Shown here one piece after another: positions 44,731 to 57,860 of a DNA stretch of 64,000 bases. Each line of letters begins with the position of its first letter. Within the stretch, counting starts at the first letter, position 1. A program made the position numbers and the translations under genes. The DNA is from Linanthus parryae (taxonomy: Eukaryota; Streptophyta; Magnoliopsida; Ericales; Polemoniaceae). The stretch is from contig JALGPY010000002.1 in the NCBI GenBank assembly GCA_023055425.1, forward strand, positions 45,921,821 to 45,985,820, read 5' to 3'. Under the pieces are notes generated by a model, which saw nothing but the letters and a program-made list of their open reading frames with translations, had not been told where the DNA came from and did not search any database.

Positions 44731-47700
44731 ATGGTGAAGGACACTGAGTATTATGATGTGTTGGGAGTTGGTGAGAGTGCTACTCCAGCTGAGATTAAGA
44801 AGGCTTACTACCTGAAGGTGAGTTCTATATCTCGTTATGACATAACATTCCTCTCTGATGACCGTAGTACATGTTCAGGTAATCTGAGACAAATCCCTTA
44901 CTATAGCAATAAATAGGAGTTAATGTGAATTGTAGATGTGTGTGGTGATGGCAAGACAAAGATGCAGTTTATTAAATATAGTTCAAATTTTGAGATATGG
45001 AATTACGTGGATGAAGTACCAAGTAAAAATATTTCAATTACATTAGCTAGTGATTCATCGTCCTTGATCAAGTCAGCCAGAGTGAAATCCAGCTATCCAA
45101 CTTGGAATCTAGACTAGACATTAATTTATGATAAACACTTTACCAAACATATGAGGCACAACATACAAGGTCATCGTTATGCATTATGAAGAAGAGAAGA
45201 CATTACGCTAATTTATACCCAAAAGTACCCCAGTACGTTAGAAAGTATCGTATTTGCAGCTGCAAGGGTATCTGGAACTCTCTTCCTAGCGATAAAAGTC
45301 GTTAACTTCTCCATGTGAATTAATGTTATTGGTTGGGTTAATGTTATTCGGTGTGTTTGGTATGAACTTTTTGGATTTTAAGCCGTCTTAATAGATTATT
45401 AGATTGTGTGAAAAAGTCTGACATAAAACTTAAAGAGAAAAGATGTACGTAAAAAAAGTTGATGCTGTTTAAATGTCAGTGATGTGACAGTTTGTTGTTT
45501 AGTGAAAGTTACCAATATACCGTTTTTTGTCCATTGAGTATTCAGCTATAAAAAGGGGTAATTGTAATTGAATGTTGAGGACATTATCATCATTTTCATG
45601 ATTTGAGGAAAAAGTCCCCAAAAAGATCATCAAGCCCAACTTTTTTTTCCACAAATTTAACACTACAAGTTTAAAATCCAAAATCCAAATATCCGCTCAA
45701 AAAGTCCACACCAAACCCTTACGAAAAGACCCAGAAAGCAAGAAAGATTTTTTTCGATTAAAATCCAGAAAAAAGTCCACACCAAAGACCAAACTCACCA
45801 AATTTATAACATTTTTCTAGTTACTTCGTATTTTTTTTTTTCTTTTTCTTGCTGATTTCTCATAGGAGATTGACCAACTTAGCATCTTAGTATCATTATT
45901 AGAGAATTTAGCATCATGTAAATGCATTGCTTGTTTTTCAGGCAAGGCTAGTTCACCCAGATAAAAATCCTGGAGATCCAGGAGCAGCCCGGAACTTTCA
46001 GGTAATGGTTTGCGTGTCCTGCCTAGACTCTCATTCAACATTTGTGTGACTTTTGATACTGAGATATCTTGTGATGTATTATGTCTTAAACTTGAAACAA
46101 TTGCATTTCCTTGTACTTAAGCTACTTGCTGATGTGGAAAAGTGAAAACAGAAGGCTATAAAGAGATATTTTCTACTCTACCACTTCCTCTTATGTATAT
46201 TTTCTGTTATGGTTATTGTCTTCAGATCCTTGGGGAGGCTTATCAGGTTATAGGTGACCCTGAAAAGCGTGAAGCATATGACAAGTATGGAAAGGAAGGA
46301 ATACAAGAGTAAGTACTATTTTATAACAGTTGATAAAGAGTTTCATTGGGCGACTGCTCAGTGGGAAGATAGCTTATCTGAAATCTATGTTTCCCATGTG
46401 CTAGGGACTCAATGGTGGACCCTGCAGCTGTTTTTGGAATGCTTTTTGGAAGTGAGTTATTTGAGGATTATGTAGGGCAACTTGCGCTGGCTTCTTTGGC
46501 ATATATTGAGACCGATGAAGACGCCCAGAGTAGTTCTGAAGCTCGGAGGCAGAAAGTTCAGGAGAAGATGAAGGTACTCTTTTTTTTTTTTTTTTTTCAG
46601 AACGTGAGTGTGTGCTATAATGTCCCCGTTGAAGTTTATGCTTGCTTTTCCTCGTACAGGCAATGCAAAAGGAAAGGGAAGAAAAACTCATAACAACTTT
46701 CAAGAATCGCCTCGAACCATTTGTTGAAGGTCGGACAAACGAGTTCGTTGATTGGGCAAAATCAGAAGCTCGTCGTCTTTCACTAGCTGGTAAGGAATAA
46801 TTTTGTATTTTATTATTCAGGAAGTCAATAAGTAGAGGACCCCAGAGGAGCAAAATCTGGTGTGCTTGTGTTAGTCATCTTTACTTCTGTTCTGATTCCA
46901 AGGAGGTTCTGCTAAAATTAACACCTATGTGAGCATGGATGAAGGCTTCATTTAGTAGTTCCTAAATCTTAGGAAATCATGGATGAAGGCTTCATTTAGT
47001 AGTTCCTAAATCTTACTTCACGTAGTTGTACTACGAGGCTGTTTGGGAAGTTGGCTTTCTGGTTTTGTAGTTTTTGTTTCTTGAGTGGTTGTTGTGTGAA
47101 GAGAGAGTGTATGTGAGGAGAGATGTTACATTTTACACTATCTCTCCTCACCACAAGCACTCATTCACAAAAACCAAAAAATCAACTATTGAGACTACCT
47201 CTAAGTACTAACAATACAGTAGAACAATATATGTATCAACTTATCTTTATTATCATTGTATTCCTAGAACAATGTTATGGATTATGTTTGGTGTAGTAGA
47301 ATCCAAAATGATTATGCACCTACCTATGTGTATGAGCGCTAAATAAGAGCACGACATGGCCACATATTATGTGCAAGAAGTTTTATTGCATGTATCATGC
47401 AATGCAACCTAATCTCCTATTCTGGAACCGAATCATAGAGTAGAAAGCTTTGAGATTTTTATGAACCAAAGGGCACTCGGGATCCACTCTCAGTTTCTAA
47501 TTTGTGAATGATTACTATAGTCAGAATGCTGTGTGATGTATGGTATTTTATTCTGCTGTTTTGGATTCTGAAGTAATGTGTACATCATTACCTTGTCCGA
47601 AATGTGCATTTGAAACATCACAAGCTCTTCAAATTATGCCTGAAATTTCCCTCCAAAAATACTTATGCTTGGTTTGATTTAAATCCAGCTTTTGGTGAGG

Positions 47701-48893
47701 CTATGCTGCACACTATTGGGTATATCTACACAAGACAAGCAGCAAGAGAGCTCGGGAAGGATAAACGGTTTATGAAGGTGCCATTTTTAGCTGAATGGGT
47801 AAGAGACAAAGGGCACCAGATAAAATCACAAGTTATGGCAGCTTCAGGTACAATACTACCGCACACAAGATTCAAAGCTTCATTGTTCTACTGACACGCT
47901 CAAGTAATGATCTCTTTGGCAATGAATAGGTGCTGTGTCATTGATTCAAATACAGGAGGAAATCAAGAAAATGAACCAAGGAGGAAACAAAGAAGAAAAC
48001 TTAATGAAGGTCATTGAAGATAAGAAGGATGCTATGCTTAATTCCCTATGGCAGATCAACGTGGTTGATATCGAGACGACTTTATCACGCGTCTGTCAAG
48101 CTGTGAGTTTCTACTTTGACTTTTATTGCATTGTAGTATATTCGCAAGGAGCAAATTAATGCTAATACTTAAAGTGAAGTACTACGTAGTTATTATATGA
48201 GATTCATGATATTTCCTTCAGTGTCTGTTTAGTTTACAATCCATCCCTAAGTTTTATTTTGGCTCATAAAAGCTCGCATCATTCTCATTGACCAGATGAC
48301 AGCTCCCGTTTTCCGTCACTTGCCTTTAACTTTGTTACATAAATGCTTCCTAGGTATTGCCTGTGCCTCTTAGGGAAATACATCTACATAACTACACAAT
48401 TTTTGAAGAAGTTAGGGTATGTTTGGAGATTGGAAAACAAGATGGAAAAGAAAATGTTTTTCAGGAAAATAGTCTATTATGTCTGGAAACAAAAGAAAAT
48501 TGAAGGAAAGGAATTGAAACGGAAACGAGTGAGAAAATATTAAAGGTAAAATGGAAAACTGATATTCCTTCCAAATCTGGTGTAAATCTGGAGGAAAATC
48601 TTTCGGGCTTCCCATAACTTATCTCACACTCTCTCTTGGCCTAGTAAGCACGGATACTCCACAGGGGCCATATCCGTGTCGGATACATAGTACACTTGGA
48701 CACTCGTACGACACTCCAATATACGTGTCGGACATTCCAGCTGTCGTGTCCATGTATGTTGGAGAATTTTGATAAAACGGACACTTGGAGGACACTTGGG
48801 AGACCCGTACGGACACTTAATGAAAGAATTTTATTAGACTTTCACATGCGTTGTTGTATGAAACATTTTAATTGATATAACTAAGCTAAAGTG

Positions 48894-48938
<45 letters not shown>

Positions 48939-51336
48939 GTATGTCTAATTGAGGGCTCAATATATGAAAAGGTGGGTGTTCTTAATTGTGGCAGTCCAGT
49001 GGGTGGTGGTGGATGCAAAATTTTTGGTGGTGTTCGGGATTTGGTCGTGGTGTTGGAGGTGGCTGGTGGTGGTCATGGGTGCTGTCATATGTGATGATGG
49101 TGGAGGTTGGGAGTGGCGGGGTCTCTGGGTTATTGGTGAGGGACTGACAGATAAAAATTTGAAATAGTTGAAGGGTTTGCTTTGCAATTAAGAAATAGTT
49201 ACATATTATTGTCGGGGTTATTTTTGTACTAATCTTAAATGTAGGGGGGAGTAATCTAAATATACTATTGAGTAAAATTTCTTTTTCCTTTCAAATTTCA
49301 TTTTTGTTACCAAACACAAGAGAAGTATAGGAAAAGTGAAGGACCATTTTTCATTTTCTTTCTATTTTCTTTTCCATCCCATTTTCCAAGTTCCAAACAT
49401 AGCCTCAGAGAAACTGCATTTTTATCCTATGGAAATAGAATTAAACGCGGCTCAGCTTTTGGTATCCAAAGGTGTTGTCATCCTCATTCAATATTTTTTT
49501 CTCATTTTCTTCCGAAGCATACCAAAGATAATGTTTCTCATGAAATATGTGGAATATACATACATGTCGATAAAGGACATGTGTGGGAGTAGACGGCCAG
49601 ATTTTATATTTTAGATTTAGCCCCCTGTCAAGAGCATTAGGAAGCAATTGTGTTCTCCGGCCAAGCATTGTAGCAAACAGCAACTGATAAGTAGACAAAG
49701 GGTTATTTGTTATATATAGCTTTGCTGATTTCTACTCCATTTCAGGTGGTTAGAGACCCTACTGTTTCCAAGGACGTCCTCAAGCTACGAGCAAAAGGAA
49801 TGAAAAAGCTCGGGACAATTTTCCAAGTAAGTAAAGGCGCATTTGCATTTGTCATGTGATCAGTTGCTTGTTGGAAAATATGTTTAGTTTGCGTTTTGCG
49901 GAGTTCCTTTAGAAAATATATCATCCTGCTATCAAAGAATTGAGTTGATGAAATCATGGAAAACTTTGATAGTGGTAATAGGCCACAAGTCCACAACTTA
50001 ATTGATTCCAACATGACGTAGGTAAAGTTGACCTTGAACATTCTGCTTTCAGTCTCTTCAAATTTTCATCTAGGAAGTTCAGTAGCAAATGGGTGCTAAC
50101 TTCGTGGAGTAAACAGAGAGCTAGGAATTTATATCCGACATTTTGCAGCAATCTGATTAGTAACAGGAGTTAGTTAACAAGATAACATTTGGTTTCCGAT
50201 GCAAGATTGAATAGAGGAAATTTAGTAGAATCAAAGGAGGGATTCGTATGCCTAAGCTTGCCAAGGCCTCTGCAAGCGACTGCTACATTCATGCTTTCCC
50301 TAATGCCTCAGGATGTCAAAGGGCCGGGCCGGCATGGGGTCCAGGGTAGTGGGCGCCGGGCTTGGAGGAGGGCTGGGAGGGGACCGGACCGAGCTTTTGG
50401 GGGCGGAAGGTGATCCGGACCGGTTAGGGGCTAAAGCCCCTGGGTTCGGGCCGGGAGGGGTATTGGAGGGTATTTTGGGGGCACCGGCCCGGGCTGGATG
50501 GGGCCGGGCTAGCCCGGAGAGGGCCGTTGAGGGGAGGGGGCCGAGCCTGGCTTTTGGCGGAGGAATGCGACCCGACCGGTTTCGGGGCCGGGCTGCTTTG
50601 TAGGGGGCCGGTCCGGGGCATAGGACGGGAGGGGGCCGGTCCGGGGCTGGGATGGGCCGGTTTTAGCCGCTGGCCAGCCCTATTGCTACCATGACTCGTG
50701 CCTGCCCCTCCCCTTTTTTACTTTAACATAGCCACCAACTTGTAGAAGAGTGATACCAACCCATGTGACCTGTTACTGTTAGGGCTCTTAACTTTTATTA
50801 AATTACTCTTAGCACTTCCCCTCTCTGTTTGCTTCAAAGTTCAAACCTGCACCAGCTTAAAATATATAGAGACTTGGTTCATATTGCGATCCACTGCTAT
50901 ATTGCCTGTCTGTTTGACAAAACTGGTGGGTGAAGTAGGTCAGGAAGAAAAAAGGATTTGGTAGTGGGGTAGATGTACCCAACATTTGGAATTATTACAA
51001 TGGATATGAACGAGATTGGATACAGGTATTCAATAGTTTAACTAGTTGAAGTTTAACCCAAAGTACGGATCTAGGGCTTGGTTTTGAGCAGAATGATGAA
51101 TACAATTGGCGAGTTCCTTGATAAATGTTTGTATTTTCGATCATCTGGCTTGTACATGAGTTTCCTTGTACAAATGGAGGACAATTTATAACATAATGGT
51201 CATATTATTTAAGCAATTTACTGATTGTTGAATTGGTTGGCAGGGTGCAAAGGGTATTTATTCGAGAGAGAACAGTTTGCGCCATGAAACATCTCCTCCA
51301 CAAGGAATGGTTGCTGATTCTTCGTCCTCATCCTAG
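44731..51336 (+). CDS. J-domain co-chaperone with DnaJ-X domain (plant DnaJ 10-like)
   Basis: Nine coding exons: 44731-44817, 45942-46001, 46226-46308, 46405-46573, 46660-46789, 47689-47847, 47930-48102, 49746-49826 and 51244-51336 (TAG). All have GT-AG borders and compatible phases, giving 1035 nt or 344 residues. The J domain occupies about residues 5-72: [21 protein letters not shown], then the HPD motif in [11 protein letters not shown], and the [16 protein letters not shown] helix. It stimulates Hsp70 ATPase. No Gly/Phe-rich or zinc-finger region follows; instead there is the DnaJ-X domain (roughly residues 80-310), with [20 protein letters not shown] and the helix-rich C-terminal half, as in cytosolic plant DnaJ 10-type proteins. 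The end is serine-rich. Client proteins are unknown. Introns carry several transposons, but the reading frame looks intact. Confidence 0.93.
45348..45722. mobile_element. MITE in intron 1 of the J-domain gene
   Basis: GTGTGTTTGGTATGAACTTT at the left pairs with the complement of AAAAAGTCCACACCAAACCC at the right. About 375 bp. Exact ends and duplication are unsure (TTA to the right). Confidence 0.55.
48413..49404. mobile_element. TIR element in intron 7 of the J-domain gene, with nested repeat
   Basis: AGGGTATGTTTGGAGATTGG at 48415 pairs with CCAAGTTCCAAACATAGCCT ending near 49404. Inside are a separate block rich in GTGTCGGACA/GTGTCC repeats (about 48650-48825) and a TA microsatellite (48896-48940). 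It probably represents one TIR element with a later insertion. Confidence 0.5.
50320..50681. mobile_element. Extremely GC-rich TIR-like insertion in the last intron
   Basis: 362 bp beginning AGGGCCGGGCCGGC and ending with the complement of AGGGCTGGCCAGCGG. It is mostly G and C, set in an AT-rich intron. Composition makes long frames on both strands. No target duplication was recognised. Confidence 0.55.
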
Positions 51337-51626
51337 GAGTTGTTTGTAAACCTTCCTTGTGTTGTTTGCTGAATCCCATGTATGATTGAATCATCAATCA
51401 TGGCATGTTGTCTTATTTTTATAACTTGGTATTTATCGTCAAGTATGTAGAGTACGTATTTACAAAATATTTTTTCGATTACAGTGATAGAGTACCGTAC
51501 CTTGCAATGATACAATTGTTCGATGCAGTATCATATGACCCGCGTCTACATTCTAATGCGCGATTCTTTTGTTCCGTTTTTTCATTCCAGAAAGAAATTG
51601 TATGCATGATTCCATTCATAAACAGT

Positions 51627-51844
51627 CAGGGGGCGGAGGTATTCAAGGAATATGGGTGGCACTTGCCCCCTTGAGTTTTCAGAAATCCCACTAGCATCCA
51701 TAATTTTGAGTTTTTTTACAGTGGTAATATTTAATTAATTATACAAATGTTCTGACTAATTTCTAACTCTTGCACTAGTGTCCATGTTATTGACTTTATA
51801 TTAAATTTTGTCTCAACCGTTCTCAACCCTTGCCTCCGCCACTA
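51627..51844. mobile_element. Degenerate GTGGCGGAG hAT-like copy
   Basis: CAGGGGGCGGAGG at the left and CCTCCGCCACT at the right. It lies just 3' of the J-domain gene and is related to the 27820 and 42402 elements. Confidence 0.6.
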
Positions 51845-51895
51845 TAAGTAGTAAAAGAGTTAATCACCCCAAGGTGCTGAATAAGAGTGGAGTCA

Positions 51896-52105
51896 GGGCC
51901 GTCCCTTGCATAAGGCCAACTTTGCCTTTGCCTAGGGCCCCCATATAGGGGAGGGCCTCTTAATTTTAAGAAGTTAATGGGTTATTTTATAATTTTAATT
52001 TTATTTAAAAAATAATAATTTACAATGTATTTTGAGGATAACTATGGTTAATAGTTGATAAGATCTATTTAAAAAAATAAATCATTCCTCGTTTGATATA
52101 TATAT

Positions 52106-52160
<55 letters not shown>

Positions 52161-52472
52161 AGGAACTTTCTTGTTTGATATCCACGACTACATTCATATA
52201 CTATTAAAATCAGCGTCTTTTTCACAAAAAATTAATAGTGGTTTAAGCAAAGAAATAAAAAAGTAAAAGCAAGAAAAAAATAATTGTTATCAAGAGCTGC
52301 TATGCATTTCATCGCAACTAAAATACCTTAATATTTTTTGAGAGAGTATAATTAACTGTATTGATTTTGAGTAATATTATACACTAACAAGACTACAATC
52401 ATACTGTGTGCTTTATTAAGAGGACCTCAAAATTTATATACGCCTTAGGCCCCTAAATAGGTAGAGATGGGC
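51896..52472. mobile_element. hAT-like element with TA microsatellite
   Basis: Starts CAGGGCCGTCCCTTGCAT and ends TAGAGATGGGCCTGAG, an inverted match at the outer bases. It encloses a (TA)n run at about 52097-52156. The flanks do not show a clean duplication. Confidence 0.5.
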
Positions 52473-53483
52473 CTGAGTGTAGTTTTTCCTAAATGATTCA
52501 GTTACATATTGTCATATCATCCAAACGAAAGACGAATGATAACAAGTTGCACATCATCTAAAGGAACTAGTTCGTCTCAGGTTGGAACTTTTTGTATAGT
52601 ACAAATTTGTGAGAGTATGGTAGGTTATAATTATATGTCCTTATTTGAGAGGAAGAAAAGGACTGTCTTGTGTTTGACAAGATATCTGAATGATCTTGCT
52701 CGTAGTTCTATTTTTGCTTAGTGTGCTCGTTTGATGAAGGAAAGACTATTTGCCACTTCTCCCAACCAGTGAAAATACATAAAAAGGGAACTTATACATG
52801 GTGCTTTTTTCTGATGAAAATAGAATGACAAATACAACCGCGGCACCCGAAGTTTGAACTTTGTGTAGATTTCGAGCACATACATTCAACTTAATCAATT
52901 ATGTGTTCAAATTTCGTTTTGTTATAGTAAACTTTAAAGAAATATATTACGGAAATTTGTATTAAGGCCATTTGACCATCCCCACACCTAAAGTTATGTG
53001 GATGAAAATTGTGATTTTACAGAATTTTAGAAGTGAGTTACAAAATGGTCTTCTTACAAACTTCCATTCAGAGAGTATGGATGAAAAGTTAACAAATTAT
53101 ACTTATTAGCAACAAAAAGGAAAATATTCTCCAAAAAAAAAAGCAACAAAAGGGAAAATCCAGTGTATTTATTGTAGAAGGAAGCTGCCATTTTACACAA
53201 AACACTTGAATAAGCTGCACAGTACTTGATGAAGCTAAGAAACAAGTAGAAAACTTAAAAGTGTACTTTAATGCGATAACATTTTTATAAAGCACTCACT
53301 AACTGACTCTGCTTTTTTCTCATATTTGTTCTTTTCATTTCATCTTTGCTTTGGGCAACTACTGGAGTACTACTAGCCAAGAGCATGACTCGGATCATGT
53401 GCTTTATGCATGGAAATGGTGACTTTCTTTGTGATTTTTGAACAAATTACATGAGATTCATCTCCATTTGTCTCATTCATATA
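52473..53483. other. Intergenic, nothing recognised
   Basis: No gene. A frame at 52509-52721 has no domain and weak coding character. Confidence 0.45.
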
Positions 53484-53740
53484 CCACTCCGTCTCAGGTG
53501 AAACGCATCATTTGATTTTTTCATCCGTAATCGGGTCACTTTGACCCGGTGATTTGGATAGCAAAATGATGTAATTTTTCGATATTTTTTTTACTGTCTC
53601 GTAGAATAATAATTACTCTACAACACTACAGAAAAATTATTAAAAAATTGCAAAGTTTTGCTATTCAAATCGTCGGGTCAAAGTGACCCAGTAAATAATA
53701 GTAAAAGTGAAAATGATACAAAAGAGATGGGACATGATGG
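53484..53740. mobile_element. Stowaway-like MITE
   Basis: 257 bp between TA dinucleotides, CCACTCCGTCTC at the left, with the paired internal blocks GGGTCACTTTGACCCGGT and CGGGTCAAAGTGACCC. It could fold into a long hairpin. Confidence 0.72.
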
Positions 53741-54320
53741 TAAAAAAAAGAAGATGGGGTTTCACTGTTCCTGGAAGTAATGGGGTTGGATAGCAGCCAA
53801 TTGAATTAGACAAAGATTTATGGCTGATATAGTACGAGGAAATTTTTCCATTTAATTAAAAATTGTGCGTTCGTTAGTTAAAAAACCTAATGTGATGAAG
53901 AGTGATTTCAGCCATGAGTCGATCAAATATTGGTCAATCCTCTTATATTTTTAACTCTACAAACATTCACATTTATCTGAAATTGGCTACTTGACCGTTC
54001 AAATATTTCAATAATTGATTTACGAAGAGTTATTCCCTCAAATAAAAAGAAAAAGAAAAAACTAAGAAGACTTCCTATGTCTTATGAGATGATCTCTATA
54101 CCATCACAATCACCAGACATTTGATTTCAAATAATTCTCCGTCTTCGGATGGTCCAAAGCTCTCTTTCTTGAAAATAGTACCGAGAAGCATAAAAAAGGG
54201 AAAATAACTCCAAGATTTTAGCTTCTTTTATGGTACGTGTCTAAACAATCTTTCATTTCACATTGCACTGTTTTGCTAAAAAAGTATCATAATTGCATTT
54301 TGCTAAAAAAGGATCGTAAT
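53741..54320. other. Intergenic, ends in the LINE target site
   Basis: No gene. A local repeat of TTTTGCTAAAAAAG occurs at about 54271 and 54298, immediately left of the LINE; the LINE's target duplication is its last part. Confidence 0.5.
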
Positions 54321-56758
54321 AAGGGCTTTCTAGCGCTTAAGGTGGACATGAGTAAGGCGTACGACAGGGTGGAATGGCAGTTCATGAGAGATACGCTCTC
54401 GGAATTGGGTTTTGGTCCTAAGTTTATTGCACAAATAATGAACTGTATTACCACGGTCCAATTCTCCTTTGTTAGGAATGGGACAGTGGTTGGGAGTGTT
54501 GTCCCAGAGAGGGGCCTAAGACAGGGGTGCCCGCTCTCCCCCTACTTATTTCTCATTTGTAGTGAGGTACTCTCAAGGTCGGTGTCGGCTGCGGTTGGGA
54601 GGGGTGACCTCACAGCGGTCACAGCCTCGAGGGGGGGACCTACGGTCTCCCACTTGTTTTTTGCTGACGACAGTTTGTTTTTCCTACAGGCTAATACAGA
54701 GAATATAGCTACACTACTACAGATTCTACAAATATACAGTGCAGGATCGGGACAAAAATTAAACATGGAAAAATCTGCTATAGTCTTCTCGGCAAACGTC
54801 ACAGCCACTGCAAAGAAGGAGGTGCTCGATCAATGTGGTATGGTGGAAGGTGCAAAGTATGATAGATACCTGGGTCTCCCAACAACAATGGGTAGAAACA
54901 AGTCAATCTCTTTTAACAACTTGCTGGAAAAATTAAATAATGTCTTGAAAGGATGGAAGGAACGAACTCTTACCCAAGGTGGAAATGAAGTTCTTATTAG
55001 AGCAATTGCGGAAGCCATCCCCACATACGCAATGTCGTGCTTTCTGCTACCAGACGGCATCTGCGAAAAGATGGAGAAAATTATAAGACAATTCTGGTGG
55101 AGTAGTACAGGCAAAGATAGAGGCGTGGCGTGGATAGCGTGGGAAAAGATTCAGCAAAACAAGAAGGAAGGAGGCTTAGCTTTCAGAGATCTCAAGACTT
55201 TCAATAGAGCGATGCTTGCCAAGCAGAGCTGGCGGATAATCAACCAACCCAGTTCCCTGTTAGCACGAGTTCTCAAGGCAAAGTATTATGCGAATGACTC
55301 CTTTTTACAGGCAAAGCTAGGGACTGGCCCTTCCTTTGCGTGGCGCAGTGTTCTAGAGGGTAGAAAGCTACTGGAGAAGGGACTGCGGTGGAAGATCGGA
55401 GATGGGCAGTCAGTTATGGTGCATGACAAGTGGATCCCCAGAAGAGCCAATTTCTCGCTGATAACCAAGTCGCCTGAAACGGAACAAACAAAGGTTAGTG
55501 ATCTAATAAAGCTTGATAAGCAAGAGTGGGATGAAGAAAAGATGAAACTGGTAATAAAACCGTGGGATCTAAACGATGCTCTGGGCATCCAACTCCCAAG
55601 GAAGAAGAAACCAGATAGACTTGTGTGGCATTTTGAGGAAAATGGAGTTTACAGTGTAAGATCTGGGTATAAAATGGCGAGAGAAATAGATCATACCGCA
55701 CCTTTAGGCCCTTCGGAGAAGCGAGAGACTCCGACTGCCAAAGTTTGGAAGCTGCGGGTACCATCAAAAGTAAAACATTTTGTTTGGAGGCTGAGTTATG
55801 ACAGCCTAGCCACGACCAAGAATCTGCAAAAGAAAGGGGTAGACGTCAGAAGAAATTGCCCTCTTTGCAACAAAGCGGAGGATTCAAGTAAACATCTTTT
55901 CACAGAGTGCAAAAAAACAAGGAGGGTCTGGGATGAGATCTTTGGTCTGGATTATGCAAATTCGTGGACAGAGGGGAAAGTCACAGAATGGGTCCAAAAT
56001 CAATTTGCAAAAAACAACAAAGAACACCAGACTCTCTTCAGTTTGACTCTTTGGAACATCTGGTTAATCCGCAACAAAGTAATTTTTCAAGGACATGCAC
56101 CAAAAATCGAAGATCTACCAGCTGATATCTTACAGAGATTCGAAGAATTGGAATCAATCTACAAAGCAGATCCGGAAATACCTGAGATGGGGATGGTTAA
56201 AGAAGCCAAATGGTCGCCACCGCCGGAAGGGATGGTAAAGATCAACTTCGATGGTTCGTGGATGCAAACAACGAAGGAAGCTTTCGGGGGCTTTGTCATC
56301 AGAAATGAAAGAGGAGAACTCATCTACGCAGGGGCGGAAGTTCTTGAGAGGTGTGAGAGTGCGAAGGAAGCTGAACTGAGGGCAGCTCGATTAGGGCTGG
56401 AGGCTGCAACCCAGAAAGGGTTCCGGCGTGCTATTCTCGAAGGCGACGCAAGCTCAGTCGTAAGAAGCATTTACAGAGCTTACAAAGGGGAGAGATGGCT
56501 GGATCTTTCAAATGTGGGAGACGAACTGGAAGAAATGGAGAGTTTTTTGCGAGAAATGGAAGAGATAAGAACAAACTCGGTCCCGAGGAGAGTTAATGCT
56601 ACAGCTGACCGCGTGGCACGGTTTGCACGCGACACGAAGAGCACGCATCGTTGGGACACGGCACCGAGTTGGCTCACCAGTTTTCTAGAAGAAGACTTTT
56701 CGATTGATGTGCATTAGTTAGTGCGATTTTTATGTTTTTCTTCCTCAAAAAAAAAAAA
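54321..56758 (+). mobile_element. 5'-truncated L1-type LINE with an unbroken frame
   Basis: 2438 bp ending in a poly-A tail, flanked by a 16-bp duplication (six A then GGATCGTAAT: 54305-54320 and 56753-56768). The insertion begins inside reverse transcriptase: VDMSKAYDRVEW, then GLRQGCPLSP and the FADDSLFF active site, a zf-RVT domain with C/H ligands (NCPLCNKAEDSSKHLF), and a C-terminal RNase H (NFDGSW, EAELRAA, EGDASSV). The frame is open to TAG 56715-56717. Its apparent start at 54237 lies in flanking DNA by chance. The endonuclease and ORF1 are missing, so it cannot move alone; the intact frame and clean duplication show a recent insertion. Confidence 0.92.
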
Positions 56759-56790
56759 GGATCGTAATTGCATGTCTTGAGTTGTAGACA

Positions 56791-57055
56791 TGTACTTCCT
56801 CTCTTCTCCCTGAATCTTTAATTTTTTCATTTTATCACTATTCATTAAATCATTTTAATTCGGTGATTTGATTAGTAAAACGATATAAGAATTTGATAAC
56901 TTTTGCACGATTTATAGAGTAAACTTCACTCTACAACACCATCAAAAAGTTATCAAAAACTTGTATCGTTTGGCTATCCAAATCACCGGGTCAAAGTGAC
57001 ACGATTACAGAAGAAAAATTCAAAATGTGAAGGTTCAGAGAAAATGGAGGTAGTA
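56791..57055. mobile_element. Stowaway-like MITE
   Basis: Begins CTTCCTCTCTTCTCCCTGAA, ends with the complement of TACTACCTCCATTTTCTCTG, and has the internal pair AATTCGGTGATTTG / AAATCACCGGGTCAAAGTG. Same family as 53484, 59549 and 62204. Confidence 0.68.
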
Positions 57056-57169
57056 GTATTATTTATTCAGCTTGGGAAAAAACCCCAGGCCTCTCCCGTT
57101 CGGCTCTCAGTCCACCATTTCTCCTCCTCTCTCCCAAATACCTCATCGTCTTCAATCCAATACCAGTAC

Positions 57170-57852
57170 TAGGGGTGTTCGCGGGGCGGTTTGGGCGGGT
57201 GAAACCCATATTTCTCCCCCAACCCAACTACCTCGGGTTGAAAAAATCTCTAACCAAACCTCACCAAGTAACCGATGAACCCAAACCTAACCGATCATTT
57301 CGGCTCGGCTCGGTTCGACTCGGTTTGGGCGGGTTTTTTTTCCAATAAAATGTAGGTGGATATCCGTTATAATCACAAACTCAATTATACGATGGTTGAA
57401 AAAGTAGCAGGAAGTCTTACTCTCGCAAAATTTCTTCAAATTAATTTCTACTAGGTACTATAAACTTTCTTCATAGTCCATATTATTATTTTTTCATGGG
57501 ACATTTAGACAAGGAAAAAAATTTATAATGGCTAATTGCATAAATTGATATATGTGGTAAAGAGATAGTAAATTATGTATTGGTTCATTCTATAATTAGT
57601 CATTTGAATAAGTGTATTATCTTAACATTATATACTTACTATGATATAAAAAAAATGTGTGCTCATGTTGGGCGGGGCGGTTTGGGGCTAACCGGCCGAA
57701 ATATTTTGAAAACCATGATCAATCGACAGTTGGGCGGGTTGAAATTATTCATACCCGAATCGATCATTTGGCCCCATTGTCTTTACATTTCGGGTAGGTT
57801 CGGGTAGGACCGGCCGGCTTGGGCTGGTCGCTCGGGTTTTTGAACACCCCTA
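57170..57852. mobile_element. hAT-type element (TAGGGGTGTTC family)
   Basis: 683 bp, TAGGGGTGTTCG and GAACACCCCTA ends, perfect 8-bp duplication ACCAGTAC (57162-57169, 57853-57860). GC-rich subterminal blocks with GGGCGGGTT repeats flank an AT-rich centre. No transposase. Confidence 0.88.
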
Positions 57853-57860
57853 ACCAGTAC

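Noticed and set aside
46401..46853. Frames on both strands across J-domain gene exons 4-5
   Set aside because: Shadows of coding exons 46405-46573 and 46660-46789 reading into introns.
51405..51674. 89-codon frame just downstream of the J-domain gene
   Set aside because: It runs through the 3' UTR into a hAT-like repeat; no coding signature.
54237..54320. ATG at 54237 as the true start of the LINE protein
   Set aside because: It lies left of the LINE insertion point marked by the target duplication; the join in frame is coincidence.
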